Assembly: GCF_023169965.1 (NCBI RefSeq)
Contig: NZ_AP025592.1
Span: 1,054,001-1,118,000, forward strand
Reading direction: 5' to 3'
Length of the DNA stretch: 64,000 nt
Source of the DNA: Anaeromyxobacter paludicola
Lineage (GTDB): Bacteria > Myxococcota > Myxococcia > Myxococcales > Anaeromyxobacteraceae
Positions 30,101 through 36,031 of this stretch are shown here, piece by piece. Under the pieces are notes generated by a model. The model saw nothing but the letters and a program-made list of their open reading frames with translations. It was not told the DNA's origin and did no database searches. Each line of letters starts with the position of its first letter. Within the stretch, counting starts at the first letter, position 1. The position numbers were made by a program, and so were the translations under genes.

Positions 30101-31008
30101 ATCTGCGCGCTGGTGACGTTCGTCCTTCCCCAGGCGAGGTCGGCCGGCTTCGCGTCCACGGCGATGGGCCCGGCCTGCGCGCCGCTGTTCGAGTAGTTCC
30201 CGCAGAGGTCCCGGGTGAAGATCTTGTAGTAGTAGCCCTGGCCCGCGACGACCGAGGCGTCCACGAAGCTCTTGGCCGTGCCGGCGTACACCACGGTGCT
30301 CGAGCCGATGGTCTGCCCCGCGGCGTACGTCGTGCCCGCGGCGGGGTAGTCGCCGATGCTGTACGACGCCCGGCGCAGGACCACCACCGAGGCCGCGTCC
30401 GAGCCGGTGGACCAACTGAGCGAGACCTGCGACGGAACGTAGCAGCCCGGGCTGCTCCACGCGGGCACCGCCGGCATCGCCTGGGCGTAGATGGTGGCGC
30501 TGGTGGCGTTGCTGAAGGACTTGGTCGGGCTGGCGGACGAGACCAGCGTGGAGACCGTCCCGCCCACCCCCGGCCCGGCGACCTGGTAGTTCGCGGGGGA
30601 CGTGGAGTACATCGGGAAGCTCGACTTCGGCGTGATCTTGAGGTGGTAGCGCTGCGCGACGTTGGTGACCTGGATCGGCGTGGAGAAGGAGATCGAGGTG
30701 ATGGACGTCGAGGTGCCGAGCACCGTGCCGCTGTCGTCCGCGACCGACACCTGGCCGATGTAGCTCGAGGCGCTCGCGGGAAAGCTGAAGCCGAGGGAGC
30801 TGACGGAGATGCCCGACGCGCTGTCGGACAGCAGCGAGAAGTAGTCCGCGTCCACCGTGGCCGAGCCGGCGCACATCGGCGCGGTGAGCGGCATCGCCGG
30901 CGGCGGCGAGCCGGTGCCGTCCGAGACCCAGATGCTGTTCGCGAGCGCCGCGATCGGCCAGCTCAGCGCCACCGCCAGCAGGACCGCGATCCCCTTCACC
31001 CTTCCCAT
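21166..31008 (-). CDS. Giant 14-haem cytochrome c with three repeated beta-rich modules
   Basis: 3280 residues. ATG 31008 begins a signal peptide (MGRVKGIAVLLAVALSWPIAALA). Residues about 25-2200 hold three related modules. Each starts with a DGTxxPP beta-sandwich (nt about 30950, 28510, 26300), followed by fibronectin-III-like domains with TYAAG...STVVYAG...YYYKLF...CGNYS patterns. In the first two, a propeller-like segment follows (YDGAANAFG, NELAL, FWDGTQW). The last 1070 residues carry 14 CxxCH haem sites (first near nt 24370, last near 21450): CTDCH, CRDCH, CQVCH, CTDCH, CVLCH, CLMCH, CVSCH, CAKCH, CYSCH, CADCH, CLKCH, CTDCH, CLNCH, CMICH. No membrane anchor is seen. A role in extracellular electron transfer or surface binding is inferred. 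Confidence 0.93.
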   Translation of the reverse strand: MGRVKGIAVLLAVALSWPIAALANSIWVSDGTGSPPPAMPLTAPMCAGSATVDADYFSLLSDSASGISVSSLGFSFPASASSYIGQVSVADDSGTVLGTSTSITSISFSTPIQVTNVAQRYHLKITPKSSFPMYSTSPANYQVAGPGVGGTVSTLVSSASPTKSFSNATSATIYAQAMPAVPAWSSPGCYVPSQVSLSWSTGSDAASVVVLRRASYSIGDYPAAGTTYAAGQTIGSSTVVYAGTAKSFVDASVVAGQGYYYKIFTRDLCGNYSNSGAQAGPIAVDAKPADLAWGRTNVTSAQIGLTWSGTIVSSALVLRSSAPVADAPVDGQTYAAGATIGQSAVVYAGAGTSLADTTVGSGPYYYKLFNKGLCNGYSPGVSVGPLQTSPMTAMPASSGRLFVNSNNLVPTRAYDGAANAFGASVEPTGSTTDGAGYLLLRSSPVYSQYLLGREGGTSGLTFYQGLDTSWPSVVVAGTTATSAVRNYDVGFTASGTAMVVAPNGAGSVKYESWDPVAKSGYWATYTSGAFTGTPVMMKLVPRPGTNELALMVVDGNGKLVTRFWDGTQWDAEVVQSTSVYRAAALGDSDAFDGAWEGKTGNFIAFFAEGSGTSSTLYSQRHLRQAPGCTAYACETAAWGAKTLWGAFGSGPLQVVAAGNPLSNQIVAATNAGQAIHPIVWSGAAFGPSAAVSSANASPVAAGTKPLAVGWVSAAGSSAAMVMWDTAQTGGITYAWSLDGSFSAPQLGSFGGAVPGSKTWMQAESDPLAATNLMLTFQDSAGKVWAKRLAYKGGTSFAWSDADGGSSLNAAASTSTLGFGFSYDRAVPTAAWTVYVGDGTNPPGVTSGAPACLASASPAATPLDAFTLRSDMGDVLSTVTVTFVAGSAPYLALVEVTSDDGGTVYGSVATPGSDVVTVPLATAINVTATATQYRIRVTPRASLNLPTFAVSGVVTGIVSLSPYASIQDGASAALYLEQTTPDASWTKVTPTSSSVSLAWSRPADATSVLVLRSAAPVLDAPATGQTYAAPGALGASTIVYAGAGSTFTDASVSPGVAYYYKLFAGSACGGWSAGLQAGPYRAGQAVTAYAPSSGHLSYDVGGAAIQGKAYDGIANAFGGAAATRTLGTGLTKLVDRAAPTRNEHLVGAMLGSSLYVQRWNGTSWVDDWTYYLQTTRKYVTNVAYNACNYPYNSGTPLVTRRYDIAYLSSGSAVVVYAKGDGQGPVVGYRIWNGTSWTDERLLRLSRLVNDVALVKLTPRPGTDELALTVSDTTLTGYNNYPTGNLTTVFWNGSTWSGEPAAAHTGLQYGACQPGDSDDVSGAYESLTGNFILFWTEVDAGLTSISNKYRYYDRSAGWQSPVALASAGSQTVNGGAPGAHVVAAADPISNRVVAATDVYQGSYPSGSQINVVLWDGSAIAQTAGRAAQKWNNGNIDPAQKILGAGWLTRSGSSAAVVIWDGWDDSSVTYAYSVDGGAFSRSQYWSGGGTAPASKSWLEVAPDPGSPDTLMLAFSDANRNLWAKRLNWSGGTSFSWTDADGGASLNASPASDYRGFSFSYDRAPVRTNLGDGANPPDWPAGAPLCAAPLGGATSLDAFTLQNSAGSNGVTGVTVTFAPGAWRYLARVEVTDDAGNALGSVDYPTTDVLTVPLAQPLTVTGSAVQYRVRITPKTKAAMPAAPGAAFALTGTVTAVNGGYTNLSVSDRGGATVVIDDLTPAAPTWGTTVNGQVQGRVVRQDGQVTLNWTPGPSHTSVVIVRDTVPIVGAPVDGQLYPAGAFIDSSLVVYSGPGTTFTDTSLIDGTRYYYAVFGADSCFNYSVANPTGPVIPQPALLAVASASVSADVTSCSQATVTATFGGDTNDNSATLFQRGLSPTGPWTAIAGCPSPVGGLGARTCLDTTLSASQAYYYQATFTDPDGTVPPVVSSAVFAPVCASLALAPALPEPTGGTVAAGTAGVKVARFSLTASSGAVTLESLDLANLGYASLLDGLRFQLVEDATGNVVGNAAASGSGYHFSSLAYAVRAGSPVTLALLMSVPRGATPGDTFQASLQPSSLAPDAPASSGGTGVVGNVFTIVAGPSSGNPALGSPMVEILNPRSGTLSPARTGIRVQVRVYHPAGLAALAPSSPVTITSDAWAHATALTLSSKYPATPAGSPTAGVYETVLPLQSGAYTLVAKASNGTQTTLSTPVTLTILRQGAGDGMLLGRENSSQLCTDCHNVPTHSSETTQSQYGAWSTHCRDCHAPHGTTNVYLVAGQITPPPVNGYQPTRAVSFQATCGDSADPACGGKPSYVNADRTGPCQVCHTRTQDQSTGLPRWRADGNLDAHYSASPGPTQRCTDCHRHSTGFSADPAGGRDCVLCHNAVLSPMQTTTAHHHLMASSWSGTSAGSGVTSYPTSPPSGSQVDVNRRCLMCHVDHDLFLPSLNAAGGRGMNLRTDIALVPALPNVNFTNTDFIAATGGLCVSCHKGALTKSYVDSSGSTQTLVIDASAFSSAAHNYAAAEPFKDVGQNQFQANCAKCHVDRLGKRYSTDPEARFGLHGADWMDSSTLCYSCHRNAGEALDGWPAKAMSASDLYAATAMTPPSTSLFALGSAQYWPDDFPAGTLTTYYTPPTGYRTRHEIGANPAAHKPGVEGAAAADGSLSGANRHVECADCHDPHRAGRTGGGAATVTGFVAGTAQASGGVESAALDVLTDSSAAWPVNGRVGWTVKIVSGTGAGSTSTVFANTATTLTVKFGGSDPAPAAGSKYVVISNGAFGATDPGGALKGAWGVEPAFPAQPPPPDYWDGWGTDGQPIVNGDATFRGQDGAQSPASQPVYNPVTLTRTATPSTSAGVCLKCHSSYAYGTDPSAAPWSNNRRGSIAAFSGANSGPFSSMVFNDFSLASAGGCTSLLGNGAAMSPLVQASPAGCLRESDVANEFNPNNLAHHAVFAPGRNQPLVSSDVAGSVYNPNWPRFVSSTGVTVSVADNASGRGVVTLSGSIWPATTLPGWFLFVGSAAPAQGAAGWYQVAAIQDATHLVLDRSAAARAGSGQAFALTPGLGATFVPPWGPWSTLKCTDCHASDDVAAPAGATDAYGPHGSGQRWLLRNYKGKTYPVYSTSGAVTSTTAGQFQTVSNVAVDPPGSGSSPYRTNFCLNCHRFEVYGDTLYQSPAKYTWSRAMHPPATGLHYGGQINYVVAQTERGIACMICHGGGRVGSIHGSNLGHGHGTNFAGGSQRAGSYSGKRLMNGEGLVGFQRGGTSASYLCYTKQGSDGVSACGYNHQQYYSGGNVFYDYESGVDP

Positions 31009-31140
31009 GCGCGCCCCCCCGACTCGTACCGTCCGGGCAGATATTTGCACAAACGGGGCCACCCATGCGGGGGATTCGTTGACGCTTGGTCACGGCGGCG
31101 CTGACCACCCGTGAACCCGGCCGGCCCTGCGGCGGCCGCG

Positions 31141-32121
31141 CTACGGCGCCGGCTGCCAGACGCGCACCCAGTCCACGTCCATGTGGGTGGTGCTGGCGGC
31201 GCGCGTGCCGTAGCCGCCCGCCGGGACGTAGCCGGCCCAGGTCCCGTCCTCGACCTCGCAGGTGAGCTGCAGGAACTCGCTCCGGTTCGAGATCCCCTGG
31301 GCGAAGGACCAGACCTGCGCGCCGTCCACGTAGAACGCGTAGCCCGCCGGCGTCCAGAGGACGGCGTAGGTGTGCCACTCGCCCTGCACCGGCGCGCCGT
31401 CCGGGAGGGTGGTGACGTTCGAGAAGTCCTTGCGGTCGGCGCCGTAGCCGTCCCAGTGCAGCGCCTGCTGGACCATGTCGCGCAGCGCGTCCCAGCCCTT
31501 GGTGTCGGTGACCCGGTGCTCGACGACGTCGATCTCCGCCCCGGCGGTCCCGGGGTCGCCCACCGGATTGCCCACCGTGGACGCGAACATCCAGAAGGCG
31601 CACCACTCGCCCGGCGCGTCCTGGAAGCGGATGCGGGCCTCGTAGTAGCCGTAGGTGGACTCGAACGCGTGCTCGGTGGAGAGGAAGCCGGTGTAGTTCT
31701 GGCCGTTCTCCGTGTACGTGGTCAGCGTGAGGAGGCCGTTCGCGACGCTCACCGCGTCCGGGGTCGCCGCCGCGTCGCGCCGCGGGAAGCTCTGGGCGGT
31801 CCACTTCGTGGGGTCGAGCCCCGAGCCGTCGAACTCGTCGTGCCAGACGAGGTGGTAGCCGGGGACCGGCGAGGGCCAGGAGAGCGCCGGATCGGCCGGC
31901 GTGGCGCTGCCGCCCTGCGCGGTGCCGGTGGCGCCGCCGGCGCTCCCCTCCCCGGCGCCCCCGCCCGGCGCCGCGGGCGCGCCGCCGCCGCCGCCGGTGC
32001 CGGAGCCGGCGCCCGGATCGGCCGTGGTCGTCGGCGTCGGAGCAGCCGCCCCGCCGCAGGCCAGGGCGAGGAGGAGCGCGGCGGGAGAGAGCGGACGAAG
32101 GAGCGGACGGAGCGGGTGCAT
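31141..32121 (-). CDS. GH16 family glycoside hydrolase lipoprotein
   Basis: 326 residues. The lipobox LALAC places Cys at about 22, then a Gly/Ala/Thr-rich linker to about 80, then a beta-jelly-roll GH16 domain. The catalytic E-x-D-x-x-E motif is AEIDVVE (Glu196 nucleophile, Asp198, Glu201 acid/base). WHDEFDGSGLDPTKW at the domain start and MDVDWVRVWQ at the end are family hallmarks. The substrate is probably a beta-1,3-glucan such as laminarin. It faces the same way as the giant cytochrome, 132 bases upstream of it, without an obvious functional link. Confidence 0.9.
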   Translation of the reverse strand: MHPLRPLLRPLSPAALLLALACGGAAAPTPTTTADPGAGSGTGGGGGAPAAPGGGAGEGSAGGATGTAQGGSATPADPALSWPSPVPGYHLVWHDEFDGSGLDPTKWTAQSFPRRDAAATPDAVSVANGLLTLTTYTENGQNYTGFLSTEHAFESTYGYYEARIRFQDAPGEWCAFWMFASTVGNPVGDPGTAGAEIDVVEHRVTDTKGWDALRDMVQQALHWDGYGADRKDFSNVTTLPDGAPVQGEWHTYAVLWTPAGYAFYVDGAQVWSFAQGISNRSEFLQLTCEVEDGTWAGYVPAGGYGTRAASTTHMDVDWVRVWQPAP

Positions 32122-32206
32122 GCACCCGGACGAACGGCTCCGGGGGAGGCGGGATTCCCGCGCCTTGCCGCCCGGCCGCGGCCGAATGGACGACTGCCCG
32201 GCGGGC

Positions 32207-32563
32207 TCAGGCGGGCGGGAGCACCCCGTGCACGCTCTCGAAGAGCGCGGTCAGGTCGAAGGGCTTCGCGAGCAGGGTGACGGCGCCGAGGCAGTCCGCC
32301 TGCCGCGGCGGCGCCGCCGAGACCACGATGACGGGGATGCCGGCGAGCGACGGATCGCTCTCCTGCGCCTCGCGGAACTCCCAGCCGTTCATCCGGGGCA
32401 TCATCAGGTCGAGCAGGATGAGGTCGGGATGCATCGCGAGGGCCGCCGTCAGCCCCTCGCAGCCGTCCCGCGCCGTGGAGACCTGGTACCCCTCGAACTG
32501 GAGCACCTCGGCCAGGCTCTCGCGGATCGCCTCGTCGTCGTCGATGACCAGCACCCGGGCCAC
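32207..32563 (-). CDS. Single-domain response regulator (CheY-like)
   Basis: 118 residues, one receiver domain and no output domain. The acidic pair is VIDDDE, the phospho-acceptor Asp is in LILLDLMMPRMNG, the switch Ser in VIVVSAA and the Lys in LLAKPF, so it is complete. Output must be through protein contact. No kinase is adjacent. A Cys in place of a usual residue (RQADCLGAV) is the only oddity. Confidence 0.9.
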   Translation of the reverse strand: MARVLVIDDDEAIRESLAEVLQFEGYQVSTARDGCEGLTAALAMHPDLILLDLMMPRMNGWEFREAQESDPSLAGIPVIVVSAAPPRQADCLGAVTLLAKPFDLTALFESVHGVLPPA

Positions 32564-32727
32564 GAGCGCTGTCTAGCGGGGGAGGATCGGGGCGCCACCG
32601 AAAAACCGCGGACCCCTCGGAGGGCTCCTGACCGCTCCATCCGCACCTGGATCGCGGAGCGGGGTCGGGCCGACCGTCGCCGGCCGCCGCTCCGACCCCG
32701 TCATGACGGAGTGCTAGAGTCCGCGAG

Positions 32728-33144
32728 ATGCCGCAGCTCCTCGTCAACGTGGACGTGGACGATCTCGACAATGCCGTGCGCTTCTACACGAGCGCGCTGG
32801 GGCTCTCCGTCGGAAGGCGGTTCGGCGGCGCGGGGGTCGAGCTCGTCGGGGCGGAAGCGCCGATCTACCTGCTCGTCGCCGCGCCCGGCACGATGCCCTT
32901 CCCTGGCGCCGCTGCCACGCGCGACTACGGCCGGCACTGGACGCCGGTGCACCTCGATTTCGCGGTGGGCGACATCGAGGCTGCCGTGGCGCGGGCCGTG
33001 GCGGCCGGCGCGCGCGTGGAGCTCCCCATCGAGCAGCGCACGTTCGGCAAGATGGCGGTGCTGGCGGATCCCTTCGGCCACGGGTTCTGCCTGTTGCAGT
33101 TCGAGGGGCGCGGCTACGACGAGATCGCGACGGGCGTTGGCTAG
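32728..33144 (+). CDS. VOC (glyoxalase/bleomycin-resistance) family protein
   Basis: 138 residues with two beta-alpha-beta-beta-beta units. VNVDVDDLDNAVRFYTSALGL is the standard VOC start, VHLDFAVGDIEAAVARAVAAGA the second unit, and ADPFGHGFCLLQFE the metal-site end. Candidate metal ligands are His in the second unit and Glu near the end. These proteins bind or modify small molecules; the substrate is not predictable. A single-gene unit bordering the decayed mobile region. Confidence 0.88.
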   Translation: MPQLLVNVDVDDLDNAVRFYTSALGLSVGRRFGGAGVELVGAEAPIYLLVAAPGTMPFPGAAATRDYGRHWTPVHLDFAVGDIEAAVARAVAAGARVELPIEQRTFGKMAVLADPFGHGFCLLQFEGRGYDEIATGVG

Positions 33145-33404
33145 CAGGACCTGCGCAGGCTGCTGGTCCGCGGCACCCCGCCCCCTCGCCGTTGGGCCGT
33201 AGCCAAGTTGAGGGGCCGTGCTTTCCGCCTGGGAGTCACCCGCCCCTGGGCCCGTCGCGCCGTTCCTTCCGCGGCTTCGGGGGGCTCGGCTCTAGACCGG
33301 TCAAGTCCCGATCGCTGTGCGACACGGCCGCACAGTGAAGCCCCTCGGCTCTCGACGATCTATGCCTCGACCCCAGTCACGTTCGCCCGTCTCGTAATCC
33401 GCAT

Positions 33405-33605
33405 TCAATTCGGATTACTACGCAGTATCCGGACTCCCTCAAAGGCGAAGGTTGCACCGCCAACCAAGTAGCCCAGCAAGTCCACTCCGCCTATCCAGGA
33501 CTCTGGCCAATTGACGGCCATGGGCAGAATGAGCAGCAACCCCCGAACTTCGCAACATGCTCCCAATACAATATAGCCGATAGCATGGAAGGTTCGACCG
33601 CGCAC
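33405..33605 (-). CDS. Small low-GC membrane protein, probably foreign
   Basis: 66 residues from GTG 33605, which has an AGAGGTGA ribosome site five bases upstream. Two hydrophobic segments (about 8-29 and 38-57) predict two membrane helices, with a basic C-terminus RILRSNPN. Codon use is clearly less GC-biased than in flanking genes, consistent with transfer as part of the element remnant. No family is recognised. Confidence 0.5.
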   Translation of the reverse strand: MRGRTFHAIGYIVLGACCEVRGLLLILPMAVNWPESWIGGVDLLGYLVGGATFAFEGVRILRSNPN

Positions 33606-33683
33606 GATTCACCTCTTGGTCTGGTCGCCCACGAACAAAGCACTTGCGCTTACTTGCCTTCTTGAGTGGTGCACTCGCGTCAC

Positions 33684-33978
33684 TCACGCCGCCATGGCAT
33701 CCCCGCTGTGGTGCGAGGTCAGCAAGTCCATATCGAGGTATCGACGGTCAGTCCAGATCGCGGTGACCTGGAGGGCGACGGCGGTGACGAGCCGGAGCGC
33801 GCTGGCCCAGTCGGGGGAAGGCCCCCACCGCCCGCGTCCCGCGCCTGATCTCGCCGTGGAGCCGCTCGAGCCGTTCGTCGAGCGGATGCGGTGCCAGTGC
33901 TCCTGCGGGAAGGCGTAGAACTGCGTCGCGGCGACGAAGCCGTCGTCCAGGCACTTCATCGCTTCGGGCAACTGTTTG
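33684..33978 (-). pseudogene. IS256-family transposase, C-terminal fragment with two frameshifts
   Basis: Reading leftward, the fragment runs KQLPEAMKCLDDGFVAATQF, then FPQEHWHRIRSTNG, LERLHGEIRRGTRAVGAFP and ALRLVTAVALQVTAIW..RRYLDMDLL, the C-terminal pattern of Mutator/IS256 transposases. The three parts lie in two frames: a one-base loss near 33868-33873 (after STNG) and a one-base gain in a C-run near 33813-33817 restore each other. The N-terminal two thirds, including the catalytic Asp residues, are missing. The fragment abuts the integrase fragment at about 33977. Confidence 0.8.
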
Positions 33979-34212
33979 CCACAAGCTGCGGCACACGTTC
34001 TGCTCGCGACTCGCGATGGCGGACGTCCCGATGCTGACCATCCAGGCCCTCGCCGGGCACGAGTCCATCGAGACGAGACGACCCAGCGCTACATGCACCT
34101 CTCGCAAGCGGCGCCGCTGGACGCCATCCGGCGCCTCGACGCGCGCTCGCGGGGAGACCTGGGGGAGACGGAGGGGGAGGCGACCGGAAACGTGAGGGAA
34201 GTCAGCAGGTAA
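33977..34212 (+). pseudogene. Tyrosine recombinase (integrase), C-terminal fragment with frameshift
   Basis: The reading CHKLRHTFCSRLAMADVPML then TIQALAGHESIET contains the RxxH box (KLRHTF) and GH box (LAGHES). The frame then breaks; the continuation TTQRYMHLSQAAPLDAIRRLD, with the catalytic Tyr, lies in another frame. The break coincides with a tandem GAGACGAGAC, i.e. a 5-base duplication. The N-terminal part with the first catalytic Arg is lost at the IS256 junction. The stop codon ends six bases from the tRNA-Arg 3' end. Confidence 0.82.
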
Positions 34213-34217
34213 ACTAG

Positions 34218-34291
34218 TGGCCCCGGCGGGACTCGAACCCACGGCCTACGGTTTAGGAAACCGCCGCTCTGTCCAGCTGAGCTACGGGGCC
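34218..34291 (-). tRNA. tRNA-Arg (anticodon CCU)
   Basis: The minus strand reads GGCCCCGTAGCTCAGCTGGA and folds into a full cloverleaf: acceptor GGCCCCG/CGGGGCC, D-arm GCTC..GAGC, anticodon arm GCGGT-TTCCTAA-ACCGT giving CCT (Arg, AGG codons), and T-arm GTGGG-TTCGAGT-CCCGC. The discriminator is A and the 3' CCA is not encoded. It is flanked by an integrase remnant at its 3' end, so it served as an integration site. Confidence 0.97.
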
Positions 34292-34389
34292 GGCCACCTG
34301 CGCTGACGCGCGCGGCAGGGCCGTATACCACAGCGCCTCGCCGCCGGCAGCCCGAGAAGCGGCGGCCCCTCCCGGCGCGCCCGGGGGCC

Positions 34390-34959
34390 TCACCAGGAGA
34401 TGGTGTAGACGAACCGCTCCCGGTCCGGCCGCCAGTCGGCCTCGGTGCGGGCCTCGACGCCGCACTGGCGCGGCAGCGCCGCCATGGCGCCGAGGAGCGG
34501 CAGCAGCGTGGTCTCGCAGCGGAGCAGCGCCGGGACGGGCTGGTGCACCAGCCGCACGAAGTCGTCTCCCCGCGCCTCCACCACGAGCCCGCCGCAGTCC
34601 TGGTAGAGCAGCGGCCAGGACTGGACGGCGTACGAGAGGAGCACGCCGGGCTCGCGCCGCTCGAACCAGAGCGCCGCCTCGTAGAAGGCCCGGAACAGGG
34701 GCGCGCGCAGGAGCCGGCGCAGCACCCCCGCCCCCCAGCGCTCGAGTCCGTCGCGGCCGAGCGCGGCCTCGGCCGCCACGCAGATCGCGACGAGGTCCTC
34801 CGCGGGGAGCCAGGCGAGCCGGTGGGAGCGCTGCACGCGCCAGCGCACCGGATCGGGCACGAACGGGGCGCCGGGGCCCGACGCCGCCGCCGACTCGAGC
34901 AGCTCCGCGAGCAGGAGCTGGAGGTGGGCGGCGCGGACCTGCGGAGTGGGCTGGCTCAT
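34390..34959 (-). CDS. Uncharacterised Myxococcales-type protein (possibly DUF2378-like)
   Basis: 189 residues, cytosolic, no signal peptide. Helical N-terminus, then SYAVQSWPLLYQDCGGLVV and DDFVRLVHQPVPALLRCETT, ending RERFVYTISW. The length and the C-terminal FxYxISW-type ending remind me of the Myxococcales paralogue family DUF2378/TIGR02265, but the match is from memory and weak. It is monocistronic, just past the tRNA. Function is unknown. Confidence 0.65.
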   Translation of the reverse strand: MSQPTPQVRAAHLQLLLAELLESAAASGPGAPFVPDPVRWRVQRSHRLAWLPAEDLVAICVAAEAALGRDGLERWGAGVLRRLLRAPLFRAFYEAALWFERREPGVLLSYAVQSWPLLYQDCGGLVVEARGDDFVRLVHQPVPALLRCETTLLPLLGAMAALPRQCGVEARTEADWRPDRERFVYTISW

Positions 34960-35045
34960 GGGGGGCGCGAAGGGCGGCGCAGCCTACTACGAGCCGCGGT
35001 CGCGACTCCAGGGAGGGGCCCCCTCGCCCCGCGTCCCGAGCGGCC

Positions 35046-36029
35046 TCAGGTCCAGGGCTGCCGGGAGCGCTCCGCCCAGTAGGCCTCCGGGCCTTCCCGG
35101 AGAGCCCCCAGGCGCTCGGTCGCCGCCTCATCGAGCGAGAGCCGGAGCGCCGCCAGGTTGGAGCGGAGCTGCCCCACCGTCGCCGCGCCGAGGAGCACCA
35201 CGTCGGCCCAGGGTTGCGCCAGGACGGCCGCGAGCGCCACGGCGTCGGCGCCGGCGCCCGTCCGCGCCGCCACCTCGGCCAGCGGGCCACCCTGCCCGGC
35301 CGCCCCGCGCGGCGTGAGCCGGCCGTTCGCGAGCGGCTCCTTCACGATCACCGTCCGGCCGGCCGCGTGCGCCCGGGCGAGCGCGTCGCCGCAGGAGCGG
35401 TCGAGCAGGTTCCAGGTGGCCTGCACCGCCGCGAAGAGCGGGGCGCCGCCCCGGACCACCTCGAGCGCGCGCAGCACCACCTCGGCCTGGCGCGCCCCGC
35501 TCACGGTGAGCCCCACCCGCACCCCCCGGTCGCGCAAGCGGGCGAGATCGTCGAGCAGCGCGCCGTCGCCGAGCGCCGGGCTCTCCGGCGTGACCGAGTG
35601 CACCTGGTAGAGCGACAGCCAGGGGCCGAGGAGCGCCTCGCTCTCCTCGAGCTGCTCGGCGAAGGCCGCCCGCGAGTGGTCCTTCACCTCGTGCCGCTCG
35701 GCCTCGAGCCGCCACGCGCCCACGTACCGGTAGCCCCACTTCGAGCCGACGGCGAGGTCGCCCGGCCCGAGCCCCCTCCCCTCCAGCCACGCGCGGAGGA
35801 ACGCCTCGCCGCGCCCGTAGGAGCGGGCGGTGTCGAAGTAGCGGACCCCCGCCTCGAAGGCCTCGTCGAGGACCTGGTGCGCGTGCCGCTCCATCGCCTC
35901 CGGCGAGCGCCCCTCCGGGAAGTCCTCGCCGTGGCCGAGGGTCTGGTACGCGGGGCGGCCGATGGCCGCCATCCCCATGCCGAGCCGCGTGATCGAAGGG
36001 CCACCGGCCCCGAGCCGCCTCGCCTCCAT
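35046..36029 (-). CDS. Aldo/keto reductase
   Basis: 327 residues with the (beta/alpha)8 AKR pattern. The tetrad is visible: Asp and Tyr in YFDTARSYGRGE, Lys in VGSKWGY, His in SLYQVHSVT. It is an NADPH-dependent oxidoreductase of unknown substrate; the GHGEDFPEGRSPEAM loop after strand 2 is not standard. The ATG overlaps nothing but lies only two bases after the SenB-like gene on the same strand, so the two are almost certainly co-transcribed. Confidence 0.88.
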   Translation of the reverse strand: MEARRLGAGGPSITRLGMGMAAIGRPAYQTLGHGEDFPEGRSPEAMERHAHQVLDEAFEAGVRYFDTARSYGRGEAFLRAWLEGRGLGPGDLAVGSKWGYRYVGAWRLEAERHEVKDHSRAAFAEQLEESEALLGPWLSLYQVHSVTPESPALGDGALLDDLARLRDRGVRVGLTVSGARQAEVVLRALEVVRGGAPLFAAVQATWNLLDRSCGDALARAHAAGRTVIVKEPLANGRLTPRGAAGQGGPLAEVAARTGAGADAVALAAVLAQPWADVVLLGAATVGQLRSNLAALRLSLDEAATERLGALREGPEAYWAERSRQPWT

Positions 36030-36031
36030 CC

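Larger units (their letters stand above)
33145..34212. mobile_element. Remnant of an integrative element beside tRNA-Arg
   Basis: This stretch contrasts with its surroundings: GC falls visibly around 33370-33680, no intact operon genes are present, and it contains a broken IS256-type transposase, a broken tyrosine recombinase ending six bases from the 3' end of tRNA-Arg, and one low-GC small ORF. The integrase/tRNA juxtaposition is the classic attachment-site layout. I looked for a second copy of the tRNA 3' end to the left and did not find one, so the left boundary is only approximate. The stretch 33145-33404 holds no gene I can support. Confidence 0.7.

Noticed and set aside
21226-31104. 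A 3292-codon open frame on the plus strand across the giant cytochrome
   Set aside because: It is the antisense shadow of the cytochrome gene; no signal peptide, domain or haem motif, and Ala/Gly/Arg/Val-biased composition typical of GC-rich antisense frames.
33976-34212. Intact 78-residue plus-strand protein with QRYMHLSQAAP
   Set aside because: It is the frameshifted end of the integrase; its first half is out of frame with the conserved RLRHTF/LAGHES segment.
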